From assembly GCA_022511385.1 (NCBI GenBank), contig JAFLRN010000001.1:32621-96620 (forward strand): a stretch of 64,000 bases of DNA. Direction: 5' to 3'. The stretch is from Acetatifactor sp. (GTDB taxonomy: Bacteria; Bacillota; Clostridia; Lachnospirales; Lachnospiraceae). The notes under the pieces were generated by a model. It had not been told where the DNA came from and ran no database searches. It worked only from the letters and a program-made list of their open reading frames with translations. The translations under genes were made by a program, and so were the position numbers. The stretch's first letter is position 1. Each line of letters opens with the position of its first letter. Of the stretch, positions 53,335-63,398 are shown piece by piece.

Positions 53335-54387
53335 TTAGTCCAGCGCCCTCTCAATAAAGATATGATGAATCTTCACAAGGTCCTTAATAACCTTGCCTTT
53401 CACGTCCTTCCCATCCCTGTCCTTCAGAATCCTTATGACCGGCCGCTCCGAAAAATCCTTATTCTGGGACAGCACTACAGCCATTTCCCCTTCATTGGTC
53501 AATACATGGGTGCCCGCAGGATATACTGCTGTGAAGCCGAGGAACACATCCACTATTTTATCATCAAACAATATATTTTTAAAGCTTTTTAAAAATTCAA
53601 GTGCCTCGTAGACTCTGACTTGCTGACAGGAAATGCCGCAGATCATTTCGTCAAAGATATCGCACACATTCACGATCCTGCACTCAAAGGGAATTTCTCT
53701 GGTGCGCAGCGGAAATCCGGAGCCGTCCATGCGCTCATGATGATACAGGATGACTGCCTTGCTCAGATCAGAAATCCAGGCTTCATCCTTCAGAGAAGTA
53801 TATCCATATATCGGATGCTTTTTATATTCCGCGAGCTCCTGCCTGTTCAGTGTACCCACATCCTGATTGTTATAATCAATGGCCATATACCTCATTCCAA
53901 TATCGTGAAGCAAGCAGCCAACCCCAATATCGTGGATTTTCTCCATATCAACGCCCAGCTTCAGCGCCGTCAGTATGGCGAGGGAACAGATGCTGATAGA
54001 ATGCTGATAAATATCGGCACTCCTTTCTTTTATATCAAACACTCTGTCCACTACTTGTTTTTCTTCTAATATTGTGGCAATGATATCATCGGCGGCTTCC
54101 CCCAGCTCCGCAAGCTCCTGGTTATTATGATAGGTATGGCGCTCCAATATATCCTTCACTGTCTCCCTGATAGCAGCCTCCGTCTCAGACTTCAGTATCG
54201 CAATCTCGCTGGCATTTGCTTCCTCATCTTTTACATACACCTCCGCAATACCCAGCTCATTTAGTTTGCGTATATAGTCCCTTCGGATTTTTGCTCCCTG
54301 TGGCAGAATAACCTGATAATCCTCATTTATGATATCCCTGGCCAAAACTTCATTACCCGTTAATTCATGCAGCCATTTCCGCAGCAT
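53335..54387 (-). CDS. HD-GYP-domain phosphodiesterase-like protein
   Basis: 350 residues. An N-terminal about 110-residue region is followed by an HD-GYP domain: HSISICSLAILTALKLG, the HD pair in CLLHDIGMRYM, KKHPIYGYTSL, HHERMDGSGFPLR (GYP position reads GFP) and CDIFDEM. HD-GYP enzymes hydrolyse cyclic di-GMP. The Tyr-to-Phe change in GYP is tolerated in some members. It has a weak ribosome site at 54387. Confidence 0.85.
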   Translation of the reverse strand: MLRKWLHELTGNEVLARDIINEDYQVILPQGAKIRRDYIRKLNELGIAEVYVKDEEANASEIAILKSETEAAIRETVKDILERHTYHNNQELAELGEAADDIIATILEEKQVVDRVFDIKERSADIYQHSISICSLAILTALKLGVDMEKIHDIGVGCLLHDIGMRYMAIDYNNQDVGTLNRQELAEYKKHPIYGYTSLKDEAWISDLSKAVILYHHERMDGSGFPLRTREIPFECRIVNVCDIFDEMICGISCQQVRVYEALEFLKSFKNILFDDKIVDVFLGFTAVYPAGTHVLTNEGEMAVVLSQNKDFSERPVIRILKDRDGKDVKGKVIKDLVKIHHIFIERALD

Positions 54388-54408
54388 ACTTTATTCCCAC
54401 TCTCACTA

Positions 54409-54930
54409 TCATTCTCCCATGGCAATCGCCAGCGCTTCCGCTTCTTCTTTGCCAAGCTCAATAGCACATTCACCGTTCCTTATTTCTTTTGTGTAGGAAT
54501 AACTGCCTTCCGTACTGTGCACGGAATTCAAGATAAAGCCGTTGTTATTCTCATCCAGCAATGCCAGGCTGAAGCTCAACTGACCGCCCATCTGATTGAA
54601 AGCGTCATACTTTATGAGACCCATCTTCTGATAAGCGGTCTCCAGCTGCTTGTATAGGGTACGGATATCCTTTTTGTTCTTTTCCGCGCTGGTCTTCAGG
54701 AATTTGTTGTCCTCAAAAAGACTTGCTATCTCTTCTTCCAGACTTTCGGCGTCTTTTCCGTTGAAAAACCGATCCAGCCGCTTATTCAATTTCCCAATCT
54801 TGCTCATCTGCACGATCAGCAAAATGATCAGTATCAGCACCAGCGCCGCTAATGCCGCCAGAATATACCCAATATCAACAGAGCCCAGACCTATTCGATT
54901 CAAAAAGTTACTGTTATTATATGTGTTCAT
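54409..54930 (-). CDS. DUF4446 family protein
   Basis: 173 residues from the ATG at 54930 (TAGGAG upstream). One N-terminal helix (about residues 20-42), a coiled region, then KYDAFNQMGGQLSFSLALLDENNNGFILNSVHS, the DUF4446 hallmark. Commonly encoded beside parB in Clostridia, as here. Function unknown. Confidence 0.85.
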   Translation of the reverse strand: MNTYNNSNFLNRIGLGSVDIGYILAALAALVLILIILLIVQMSKIGKLNKRLDRFFNGKDAESLEEEIASLFEDNKFLKTSAEKNKKDIRTLYKQLETAYQKMGLIKYDAFNQMGGQLSFSLALLDENNNGFILNSVHSTEGSYSYTKEIRNGECAIELGKEEAEALAIAMGE

Positions 54931-54964
54931 ATCGCTCCTATGTATGTCAATCAATACCTATCTG

Positions 54965-55861
54965 TCAGTTGTTCCCGATCATATCCAGCAGCCTGTCCAA
55001 ATCGTCATGGTTGTAAAATTCGATCTCAATCTTTCCGGCGCCCTCGCCCTTGGAGGTGACAGTGACCTTTGTGCTCAGTTTCTGCTTCAGCTTCTCCTCA
55101 ATATCAAGGTAAATGGCCTGCATGGTTTTGTCATCCAGCTTTTTGGGCTTTGCAGGCTTGTGAAGATTCTTCACCAGCTTCTCCACGTCCCTGACGCTGA
55201 GTTTCTCATCAAAAATCTGCTGTGCCAGATTGTACTGCTCCTCCGGATCCTCCACCGCCAGCAACGCCCGGGCATGTCCGGTGCTGATCATATCGTCAAT
55301 GACCATCTGCTGGACTTCGTCACTGAGCTTCAGAAGCCGGATGGAGTTTGTGACAGCCGCACGGCTCTTGGAGACACGCTCCGCCACCTCGTCCTGTTTC
55401 AGGTTGAACTCCGTCAGCAGGCGCTTATAAGCCTGGGCTTCTTCGATGGGATTTAAGTCCTCGCGCTGTATATTCTCGATCAGGGAGATCTCCATGATCT
55501 CCTGTTCGGTATAATCCCGGATAATCACAGGAATTTCCTTTAAGCCCGCCATTTTCGCGGCACGCCATCTCCGCTCACCGGCGATGATCTCATAATGGTC
55601 CTTTCTGTCCTGAACCAAAATGGGCTGCAGCAGACCGAACTGCTTGATGGAATCGGCCAGCTCCTGCAGGGCATCTTCGTCAAAATTCTTCCGGGGCTGT
55701 TTTCTGTTGGGCTCCACGGAGGTAATTTTAACCAGCGTTTCTTTTTCGCTTTTTTCCTCAATATCCTGCTTTACTTCTTTTGTCTCCTTTTTTGCCTTAG
55801 CCTCCCCCATTGCATTGGGGATCAGAGAGTCAAGGCCTTTTCCCAATCCTCTTGCCGCCAT
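54965..55861 (-). CDS. parB: Chromosome partitioning protein ParB (Spo0J)
   Basis: 298 residues from the ATG at 55861 (AGAGGAAAC upstream). N-terminal ARGLGKGLDSLIP box (ParA-stimulating), CTP-binding motif GERRWRAAKMAG, SLIENIQREDLNPIEEA, the helix-turn-helix LKQDEVAERVSKSRAAVTN and a C-terminal dimer domain. It loads at parS sites; none (TGTTTCACGTGAAACA-like) was noticed here. Confidence 0.94.
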   Translation of the reverse strand: MAARGLGKGLDSLIPNAMGEAKAKKETKEVKQDIEEKSEKETLVKITSVEPNRKQPRKNFDEDALQELADSIKQFGLLQPILVQDRKDHYEIIAGERRWRAAKMAGLKEIPVIIRDYTEQEIMEISLIENIQREDLNPIEEAQAYKRLLTEFNLKQDEVAERVSKSRAAVTNSIRLLKLSDEVQQMVIDDMISTGHARALLAVEDPEEQYNLAQQIFDEKLSVRDVEKLVKNLHKPAKPKKLDDKTMQAIYLDIEEKLKQKLSTKVTVTSKGEGAGKIEIEFYNHDDLDRLLDMIGNN

Positions 55862-55936
55862 GTTTCCTCTTTTCTGCTGCCATGCGGCAGCCATATCATC
55901 TACGATTTATGTGTACCTCTATTTCTTTCAAGCCTT

Positions 55937-56224
55937 TTAATCTTCCTTCATCTCCCAATATTCGGTCCAGGAAGCTATTACCAGCTTTTTTGCCGCATTG
56001 CGAAATACATCCATCTTTGCAGAAACAATCCGTTCATCCGACATTTCATAATCATCCAAATCAGGTATTCTTACCTGAAACCCTAGGATTTCCGTAAGAA
56101 AATCCACCTGCCACAATTCAAGAGGATATTCTCTGGTTTGTCCATCCTTCAAACGGACAATAATTCCAACACTTTCTACCCTGTCTATTGTTTCTGTTTT
56201 TCTCTTTCGGTTCTTCCTGCCCAT
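55937..56224 (-). CDS. Unknown small protein between parA and parB
   Basis: 95 residues, basic N-terminus (GRKNRKRKTET), then VGIIVRLKDGQTREYPLELWQVDFL and a C-terminus with SWTEYWEMKED. No domain recognised. It interrupts the usual direct parA-parB junction; AGG stands ahead of the ATG. Confidence 0.6.
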   Translation of the reverse strand: MGRKNRKRKTETIDRVESVGIIVRLKDGQTREYPLELWQVDFLTEILGFQVRIPDLDDYEMSDERIVSAKMDVFRNAAKKLVIASWTEYWEMKED

Positions 56225-56282
56225 CTAACTGTTACCTGCTTAATATAGCATATGTTCTACAATCATTTACGCATTTCAAGAC

Positions 56283-57050
56283 TCACTTCCCACTGCCGGC
56301 AATGATCTCATCAGCCAACTGCATATATGCCTCCGCACCTGCAGACTTTGCGTCGTATTTATTGATGGGCTGTCCGTAGCTGGGCGCCTCTGCCAGTCGG
56401 ATATTCCTGGGGATTAGGGTATTATAAACCTTCTGCTTTAGATTCTGTTTTACATTATCCACCACCTGCATGGACAGATTGGTCCTGGAGTCGTACATGG
56501 TGAACACCACGCCCTCCATATCCAGTTCCGGATTCAGTCTCTCCTTCACAAGGTTCACCGTATGGATCAGCTGGCTCAATCCCTCCAATGCGTAGTACTC
56601 ACACTGAATGGGCACCAGTACGCTGTCTGCGGTGGTCATGGCGTTGATGGTCAGCATGTTCAGGGAGGGAGGGCAGTCTATGATGATAAAATCATACTCA
56701 CCCTTCACATAGTCCACTTCGTTCTTTAATATGTATTCCTTCCTCTCCACGCCGATCAGCTCGATCTCTGCTGCCGCAAGATTAACATTGGAAGGCAGAA
56801 CGGATACATTCTCGATCACATTCTTGATAATGCAGTCGCGGATGGAACACTCGCCCAATATCAGCTCATAGATGGTATTTTCCAGGTCATTCTTTTCAAT
56901 GCCAAAGCCGCTGGTGGTATTTCCCTGAGGATCCGTGTCGATTACCAGGACTTTTTTTCCTTTTTCTGCCAGACAGGCGGAGAGATTGATAGAGGTAGTG
57001 GTCTTGCCCACACCGCCCTTTTGGTTTGCAATCGCTATGATTTTTCCCAT
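56283..57050 (-). CDS. parA: Chromosome partitioning ATPase ParA (Soj)
   Basis: 255 residues from the ATG at 57050 (AAAGGTG upstream; a GTG at 57059 is also in frame). Deviant Walker A KGGVGKTTT, Walker A' region VLVIDTDPQGNTT, Walker B FIIIDCPPSLN. Works with ParB in origin segregation. An extended -10 box (TGATATAAT, 57082-57087) lies just upstream. Confidence 0.95.
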   Translation of the reverse strand: MGKIIAIANQKGGVGKTTTSINLSACLAEKGKKVLVIDTDPQGNTTSGFGIEKNDLENTIYELILGECSIRDCIIKNVIENVSVLPSNVNLAAAEIELIGVERKEYILKNEVDYVKGEYDFIIIDCPPSLNMLTINAMTTADSVLVPIQCEYYALEGLSQLIHTVNLVKERLNPELDMEGVVFTMYDSRTNLSMQVVDNVKQNLKQKVYNTLIPRNIRLAEAPSYGQPINKYDAKSAGAEAYMQLADEIIAGSGK

Positions 57051-57140
57051 ATTGTTCACCTTTCGTTGGTTTTGCCTTTCAATTATATCACTAAATATCC
57101 TATATATCTACATGAAAGTTATTGAAATATGTTATTTCAT

Positions 57141-57569
57141 TTATTCCTTTCTTTCTATAGGAAACAACTGTTCCCAAAACATCTTCACATGCGTCATAAT
57201 GTGCCCGATGTTCCCCTCGCCCGCATACTTCTCCATATCAAAAAAGTCACAGTCCGTCTCCGACCAATAGAGTTCGTTTTCATCTCCATGAATGGAAACT
57301 GCCATGTTCAATCTTCCCACATACACTTCAACATAACAGTCCGATAAATGATATGTAAAGTCAATAAAATGTGTCAGGGTGATATCTTGAGGCGTGATGG
57401 CAGTCTCCTCCTCCAGCTCCCGGTATGCGGCAGCAAGACCGTCTTCGCCAGGCTCTATTTTTCCGCCTACAAAATTTGAAAGGCCCTTGTAAGGCTCATG
57501 ACTCCGCCTGCACATTAAAAGCTTGTCCGATGTCTGATTGTACACTACGATTACATTGTATCCCTGCAT
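57141..57569 (-). CDS. Nudix hydrolase
   Basis: 142 residues. Nudix box GGKIEPGEDGLAAAYRELEEETAI fits Gx5Ex7REUxEExGU except the last Gly (Thr). Likely an 8-oxo-dGTP-type or related pyrophosphohydrolase; the substrate cannot be told. AGGAGG precedes the ATG at 57569. Confidence 0.88.
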   Translation of the reverse strand: MQGYNVIVVYNQTSDKLLMCRRSHEPYKGLSNFVGGKIEPGEDGLAAAYRELEEETAITPQDITLTHFIDFTYHLSDCYVEVYVGRLNMAVSIHGDENELYWSETDCDFFDMEKYAGEGNIGHIMTHVKMFWEQLFPIERKE

Positions 57570-57695
57570 GTTTTTCCTCCTGATTTAAGTGTCTGACAAT
57601 GAAACTGCTGTAAGAACATTTCAATAAAAACAATCGAACAAATCGGCATTTAATCATTTCTTATGTATAAATTATTAAATATACTACCTCTTGGG

Positions 57696-58307
57696 TTACA
57701 AATAGTATAAAATATCCTGGATATGATCTACCATGATGCTGGGCATGTGGCTGATCAAATTTGGATTGCCATAGGCATAAATGCCTTGCCTCACCCAAAT
57801 TGTCAGCATACCAAGCTGTGCAGCCGGTTCTATGTCGTTATCCAGTCTGTCGCCGATCATATACGCTTCCTGCGGTGAGCAGTCAGCCTTTTGAAGCGCT
57901 GACTGAAAAATTTTCAGATCAGGCTTGGAAACTCCTGTTTCTGCCGAAGCAAGGATGACATCAAAATAGCAACGAATTCTATATTGAATCAGTCGTTCCT
58001 CTGTTCCCAGACTTTGGTTGGCAATAATTCCCAATTGATATTTGCCATGTAGTTTTTGCAAGATTTCCGCCACACCGGGATATAGTTTTTCCAAATGCTT
58101 GGGCCATTCTGTTATTTCCAGGCCCAGGTCTTTGGCGATATCTTTATAGGAAAGAAGGTTTCTTTCAGCGTTTTCCTTTATCTTTTTTACTAACTCTTCT
58201 TTTTTAGGCGCATTTTTCTGATTGAGCATATGATTCAGACGATATTCGATACATTGGCTTTCATCTATCAAGGTTGATCCCAGATCAAAGAACAACCATC
58301 TCACCAT
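57696..58307 (-). CDS. HAD-family hydrolase
   Basis: 203 residues from the ATG at 58307 (GGGAGG upstream). Motif I is WLFFDLGSTLID (first Asp kept; second position Gly, as in some phosphatase subgroups), motif II ANQS, Lys in VSKPDLKIF, motif III/IV IGDRLDNDIEPA. Phosphatase of unknown substrate. Confidence 0.85.
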   Translation of the reverse strand: MVRWLFFDLGSTLIDESQCIEYRLNHMLNQKNAPKKEELVKKIKENAERNLLSYKDIAKDLGLEITEWPKHLEKLYPGVAEILQKLHGKYQLGIIANQSLGTEERLIQYRIRCYFDVILASAETGVSKPDLKIFQSALQKADCSPQEAYMIGDRLDNDIEPAAQLGMLTIWVRQGIYAYGNPNLISHMPSIMVDHIQDILYYL

Positions 58308-58629
58308 ATGCACACCTCCCTTACGTCTATAGCAATTATACGATATTTCTGATTTCTCCTTTTAAGAAATTGTGTTTTGCACCTAATAACACTACCAAAT
58401 TGTATCATACTCTTGCTTCTAAAAACAACTTATTTAGAGATGTAAAAAATTAAGGTTTTCTTAAAGAATTTTTTCCTAAATTGTTACTTTTCCATGTTAT
58501 TGTAGGAATATCTATCGGATTGTTTTTTGAATTGATTTTCCCATTATTGTTTTTTTAAAATGATTTTGCAGATTTATTAAGGGTATACTTTGCCGACCTT
58601 GACAAAGGGATAAGGAGTAAAAAAGTAAA
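58308..58629. other. AT-rich intergenic stretch
   Basis: Runs of A and T without a reading frame. A TATACT word at about 58586 could be the -10 of the following gene, but no -35 fits. Nothing else seen. Confidence 0.4.
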
Positions 58630-60093
58630 ATGAAAAAGTCAACAAAAATAATTTGTATCATAAGTTGTCTTTTATTTGAGCTGGCCGCTCTGTATCTGAC
58701 AGGCGTTATCGTTTTGCCGGGCATGGGGCTGCAATATCGGTTTTGGGTGAGCAGCATCGGAAAAATCCTCTTGATGATAGTAATTCCCCTTTGGCTGATC
58801 GGTTTGGTATTCTGGAAATTATTCCGGATTTATAAGGCAAATACCAAAAAAGGGGGAATTGTCAGATTCTTTAGCGCCATCGCGGCTGTTTTGTATTTGT
58901 GCTGGTGCTGGCTGGCATTTATATTCATTGTTTTCACCACCCCCGAAGACATCTATCTGGGAGGCGGTCTCTTGTCCGTGGTGGTAGAAAGCTTTCCAAA
59001 ACCCACCAGTTATGATCTTTACGAAATCGTAGGTCCTTTTTTCAGGAGGGACTCCTCTCTGACCCACGAAACAGCAATCCGCTTTTTGGCGGATAAATAT
59101 AAAAGAGATTTTTATCCCGTCGAGGGAGACGGAGCAATACTCTGTGCAGATATGGAAAGACCGAATGTCACGGTGGAGATAAGATTTATCAACGGCAGAA
59201 TACAGGATGACTACCCACAAGCCCTGGCGGATTATTATCTGCAGGAGGGATGGAATACTCTGGAACTGAACTGGAAATACAAATTTACTGAAACACAGGA
59301 TAACACTGACCGAATGCGATTCTGCCTGATATTGACTGAGGAAAAGGATTGTGCTGCTTTTGCAGAAGATGCATATCAGCTTGTGCAGTATGCTTTAAAA
59401 CAGGATTCTTTACTGGAGAATTATGATGTGCGTCTATTCTATTCTTCAGCTGAATACGAGGACGAGTACGGGTATCTGCGGTTCGGCAGATATAAAACGT
59501 GGGAATCGCTTTCCTACCAATTAAACGGAACGGATGTTGCCAAGATAACCCAATATCTTATCTTGGAATATAGCTCCATGCGGATCCGCGCGGCGGAAAA
59601 TGCAAGGCAGGAAGCGCAGGGTTCTGACCCAAATGCATCAGCATTCCCGGAGACTGTACAACCTACACCGGAACTCACTCCCCAGCCTACGCCCCAGAAA
59701 ACGGACCGGGAGATAGCAGAGGAGACTTACCCCGAACAATGCAAGGCGGCGGAAGCAATCTGGAATACGGAGCTAAAAGATCTTGGCTACGACTATGAGC
59801 CGGACCTTAACAATAGGGGAAATCTTGTCATCTGGCTCGGAAAGCTGCCGTCAGAAAATTTGCAGAATACTGAATCAGAAAGCAATTATTATTTGACCTA
59901 TGACAGGGAATCCAAAAACGGGAACTGCTATCTTTTTGTACTGTCGGAGGTACCGGAAGGTAAAGGATTAAATGACGCTTACTTACGGGAATTTTATGCC
60001 TGTGAAAAAGCCACGCTAAAAGTAGTCGCCGGAAACAAGACCTCCTGGGGCCAGCCAGGCTGCGAGGCATATCGGGAGATTACAGGAGAATAG
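58630..60093 (+). CDS. Unknown membrane-anchored protein (487 aa)
   Basis: Three N-terminal helices (about 7-30, 43-65, 80-105), then a hydrophilic extracellular domain (SYDLYEIVGPFFRRDSSLTHE), a Pro/Gln/Thr linker (QPTPELTPQPTPQKTD) and a second small domain ending EAYREITGE. No catalytic motif recognised. AAGGAG is 12 bases before the ATG, rather far. Confidence 0.7.
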   Translation: MKKSTKIICIISCLLFELAALYLTGVIVLPGMGLQYRFWVSSIGKILLMIVIPLWLIGLVFWKLFRIYKANTKKGGIVRFFSAIAAVLYLCWCWLAFIFIVFTTPEDIYLGGGLLSVVVESFPKPTSYDLYEIVGPFFRRDSSLTHETAIRFLADKYKRDFYPVEGDGAILCADMERPNVTVEIRFINGRIQDDYPQALADYYLQEGWNTLELNWKYKFTETQDNTDRMRFCLILTEEKDCAAFAEDAYQLVQYALKQDSLLENYDVRLFYSSAEYEDEYGYLRFGRYKTWESLSYQLNGTDVAKITQYLILEYSSMRIRAAENARQEAQGSDPNASAFPETVQPTPELTPQPTPQKTDREIAEETYPEQCKAAEAIWNTELKDLGYDYEPDLNNRGNLVIWLGKLPSENLQNTESESNYYLTYDRESKNGNCYLFVLSEVPEGKGLNDAYLREFYACEKATLKVVAGNKTSWGQPGCEAYREITGE

Positions 60094-60420
60094 GCTCTGC
60101 AATTCCTATTCTACCCAAATCTATAAACGTAAATATGTCGTCATGAATGTAAACATTGAGCAGACAAAAATCGCCATGAGACATTACCAATTCTTCTGCA
60201 GGCCTATTCGCTGTCAACCATCGCAGTAGGTCTTTAGGATTCTTGAGTCATAAGCAAGTAACTTTTCCATCCTTTTTTCATGGGCAATAATCCCTGGAAC
60301 CGACAAACGTCCATCAAGCCATTGCATAGCTTGTTTTTCATTATCCGCTTCCTCGCGCACATCTTGGATTTTTAATACCTTGTCCAAAAACAGCATATTG
60401 TTGCTTGAGGACGTCCCCAC
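60094..60420 (-). pseudogene. Decayed APH(3')-like aminoglycoside phosphotransferase
   Basis: Minus strand. The first part (60214-60420) reads VLKIQDVREEADNEKQAM then WLDGRLSVPGIIAHE, an APH N-lobe. After a frameshift the C-lobe follows: NPKDLLRWLTANRPAEELVM, SHGDFCLLNVYIHDD and FIDLGRIGIAE, with the catalytic HGD and Asp-Leu-Gly motifs. About 100 middle residues are missing and the end is cut at the neighbouring gene. Inactive. Confidence 0.85.
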
Positions 60421-60565
60421 ATTGTCAATCTAATATTCTTATTTTTTATTTCACTTTTTATGCTGTTCGGTATATTCAGCATCGATCATGCTTTTTTCAT
60501 ATGTTTTCTTTATGTTTCCTTAATAATTGCTACTCTTTCATGGGCATTTCCCTTCTAAACGATCA

Positions 60566-61291
60566 TCAAATTGCACTACGATCCAATATGGTCAAATTAT
60601 CTAAGCATGCCAGCAGATGCATCATATGGTGATTGGTCAAAGGCGTCAAAATCATACCACCTCTCGTCAATCTTCCCCAAAATACCAACAACCATACAGA
60701 ACGAAAATCAGTAGTTACACCGCCTTCTTCTAATATCCTCATCACCCATTCTTCTGGCACCATAGATTGTATCTGCTCATGGGTGAGATTTTCTATGATA
60801 CAGCGTGTGTTCTTACCCACTGTAAGCATATATTCCCGGAGTGCTTCCACATGAATTCCTTTTCCAAACGCTACTGCCTCGTCATACTCCAGTGCATTTC
60901 CAGTATCTGTAATAGAAGAGCCAATTTTTTTCTGCCACTCTGAATTAAAAATCTGGTTCTGATTCGACATCAGTATGTTGCTCACCAAATCTTCAATGCG
61001 ATATGTATGCCACAACTGCCAACACATAGGAACTGTTTTAGTTCCTGCATAATGAAGATCCGTATCGTGATTCTCTCTGGGTACTATTACATTTTGATTG
61101 CCACACAGCATATAATCCAAAACAAAATCTGCAATGGTCTTTTCGCTTCTTCCAGAAATCTCAGCAGGATGTACCATAGCATGAACTTCTAACGTCAACT
61201 CCTTTATCTTTTTTAAATCAGTACCTTTCAATGCCTGCTTCAATTCTTTATATCTATCATTGAATGATATATATAATTCTTGTTTTGTCAT
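60566..61291 (-). CDS. Unknown protein, possibly DinB-like
   Basis: 241 residues from the ATG at 61291 (GGAGGC upstream; longer readings from 61417 would add a basic piece with no ribosome site). Mostly helical. TPLTNHHMMHLLACLDNL at the end and an early EVHAMVHPAE give scattered histidines compatible with a DinB-type four-helix metal fold, but spacing is not decisive. Context gives no hint. Confidence 0.5.
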   Translation of the reverse strand: MTKQELYISFNDRYKELKQALKGTDLKKIKELTLEVHAMVHPAEISGRSEKTIADFVLDYMLCGNQNVIVPRENHDTDLHYAGTKTVPMCWQLWHTYRIEDLVSNILMSNQNQIFNSEWQKKIGSSITDTGNALEYDEAVAFGKGIHVEALREYMLTVGKNTRCIIENLTHEQIQSMVPEEWVMRILEEGGVTTDFRSVWLLVFWGRLTRGGMILTPLTNHHMMHLLACLDNLTILDRSAI

Positions 61292-61388
61292 AGAATAGTC
61301 TGCCTCCATTCGATCTTGAATTTTTAGTTCTCTCAATCTTTTGACATCAACATCCTTTTTCACAATTAAACTACTTCTTCCTGTATGC

Positions 61389-61994
61389 CTATATTTCAAA
61401 GTCTGGAAAAACTCCATTTTTAATACAATTTACAATGTTAAAAACTTCATCCCTTGCCCTTTTTATCCCAACATCCGTGCTCATCCACGTATCTCTCCGG
61501 GTTTTCATATCGTCTGCAGGACATGCATGAATCTCTATATGGCTTGGAAAAAGATATCTAGCGATATGAAGACTTCTTCGCATATGATATGCTGTAGTAA
61601 CCAAAAGAATCTTACTGACATTATTCAACCACATGAAACGCTGCAATTCCACCAGGGCATATAAAATATTTTCTATTGTATTTTGCGAATTATTCTCCAG
61701 TATAATGCTATCCTGCGGCACGCCCAATTTCAGCATATAATAACGCATATGCTCGGCTTCTGACATCGGACCTTCAGAAAACTCCCGAATCGAGCCCCCG
61801 CATAACATCACTTTCTTTGACCGTCCAGACAAATAAGCCTTCGCCGCCACAGGAATACGGTACTTATAAGCCTTAATACTGCCCAGAACAATGATACAGT
61901 CCACATTCGTCCCATCATCTTCTATTTCATTAAATAAAAGGCGGTCAATCATTTCATTTGTCAGATTCTCAGTTGTTATCTCTGATACCCACAT
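61389..61994 (-). CDS. YdcF/ElyC-type DUF218 protein
   Basis: 201 residues. DUF218 pattern: DCIIVLGSIKAYKYRIPVAAKAYL, VMLCGGSIREFSEGPMSEAEHMRYYML, LGVPQDSIILENNSQNTIENI and LLVTTAYHMRRSLHIARYLFP. No membrane helix, so cytoplasmic. Members have been linked to envelope metabolism or nucleotide-like ligands; function open. AGAGGG precedes the ATG at 61994. Confidence 0.85.
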   Translation of the reverse strand: MWVSEITTENLTNEMIDRLLFNEIEDDGTNVDCIIVLGSIKAYKYRIPVAAKAYLSGRSKKVMLCGGSIREFSEGPMSEAEHMRYYMLKLGVPQDSIILENNSQNTIENILYALVELQRFMWLNNVSKILLVTTAYHMRRSLHIARYLFPSHIEIHACPADDMKTRRDTWMSTDVGIKRARDEVFNIVNCIKNGVFPDFEI

Positions 61995-62299
61995 GACCAA
62001 TACCCTCTCATTATTTCCATTTGTATTTTCATTGTTGGCTTTTGCCTGCGTAGGTCTTTTGCTGCGTAAGTCTTTTAAATTAAAATAAAATTAAGACATT
62101 ATATCCACAGCTTTTTAAAAAAAGCAATTCCATAATATTTGGGCATACAAGACATAATGGTATACAATTTCTTCCCCATATGCATCTGCAATTTTCTCTG
62201 TTTTTCTTTAAATTGTTGATTTCCTTTTTTTCACAAATCCGCTACCATAAACCGCTACGTTTTCCTTTGTTTATTCTTAAGGAATACTACTCCTGCTAT
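61995..62299. other. AT-rich intergenic stretch
   Basis: Holds an imperfect GTCTT/AAGAC stem at about 62071-62098 and no other feature that I can see. Confidence 0.4.
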
Positions 62300-63398
62300 T
62301 CACTTTATTTTCCTCTCCAGTAGCCGATCCTCCGGCAGATCTGCAATCAGGGAGAGTAATTCACAAATTTCTTTTTTGAGTGACCCCTCTTTTATCGCAT
62401 GCTTAAAAAAACAGAAGTTTGGCCATTGTGCCACCATAACAATCCACGCATACCAAATCAATGCCTGCTGTTCTTTTTCAGTCGTATGATATACCTGCAG
62501 CATATGGCTAATGTGATCTTGAAAATAGCGAATTGCAAACTCAAGCCGAACTTCGGCGCCTTCTGGATTTGTTTGCTTCTCGTCATAATCAAAACCGGCC
62601 AAATTGACCAGCTGATTTACAATTACTTCCGTCCCTGCCAAATTAAAATCAATAAACCCAGCAAATTTCTGTTCATCGTCAACAAGCACATTTGAGAAGT
62701 TCTCATCTCCCTGGAATACACAACGAGGCAGTTCGCGGTAAACTGCTTTGAGTTTATGACGAATGTCTTCGTGTCGGGTCTCTAGCCTATTTGCCAAATC
62801 ATTTTCTTCCTCATTCCGAAGAAGACTGATCAGTTGATTGAAATTATCCTGTTTTTCATCTACTCCGTTAGGAATGTCAAAGGGGGACAGGTCAAACAGA
62901 CTATACATCCCCATCGTATCAGACAAGTCAACATTTCGATATGTTTCAGCAAACCGTGCTACATACTCTTCCACTTGAAAAATCAATTGATCTTCATCAT
63001 TCAATTCTATATCGTCTGCGAGAGGAAGGTCAATAAATTCGGACAAATAGCATAGTAATTGCTTCCAGGGATGAAGATATTTACCATTATCATCAGCAAT
63101 AAACGCTGGGCATTTAAATCCCATTGCCCGATACCTTTCAATCAAACGACTAAGATCCCACATACGTTTTTCTGTCATATCCGGTGCATTACAAAACCGT
63201 AATACCCATTTTTTATCAATTAATTATATAATTGAGACGTACATCCATCGTATCATGGGTGGAATCAATCAGTTTGATTGTGTTTGCAACATCAATATCA
63301 AATTTTGAAAGTTCGATCAAAATATCTGAAAGTTCGGGAGGCTCCATTTCTTTTGGAAACCGTTCACTCGGTTTCAGCATATACTGATTTTCTACCAT
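62300..63398 (-). pseudogene. APH-like phosphotransferase, frameshifted by a 4-bp duplication
   Basis: Two frames form one gene of about 364 residues. The first (from ATG 63398, GGAGAA upstream) covers 60 residues and ends NYIIN-stop; the second continues with KKWVLRFCNAPDMTEKR and contains the kinase core CVFQGDENFSNVLVDDEQ and GFIDFNLAG. At the joint, AATT is doubled (63218-63225); removing one copy gives NYIIDKKWVLRF in one frame. HGD reads QGD, as I recall for some clostridial phosphotransferases. Either a fresh pseudogene or a reversible switch. Confidence 0.8.

Noticed and set aside
53335..57060. parS sites next to parAB
   Set aside because: I saw no TGTTTCACGTGAAACA-like palindrome in the window.
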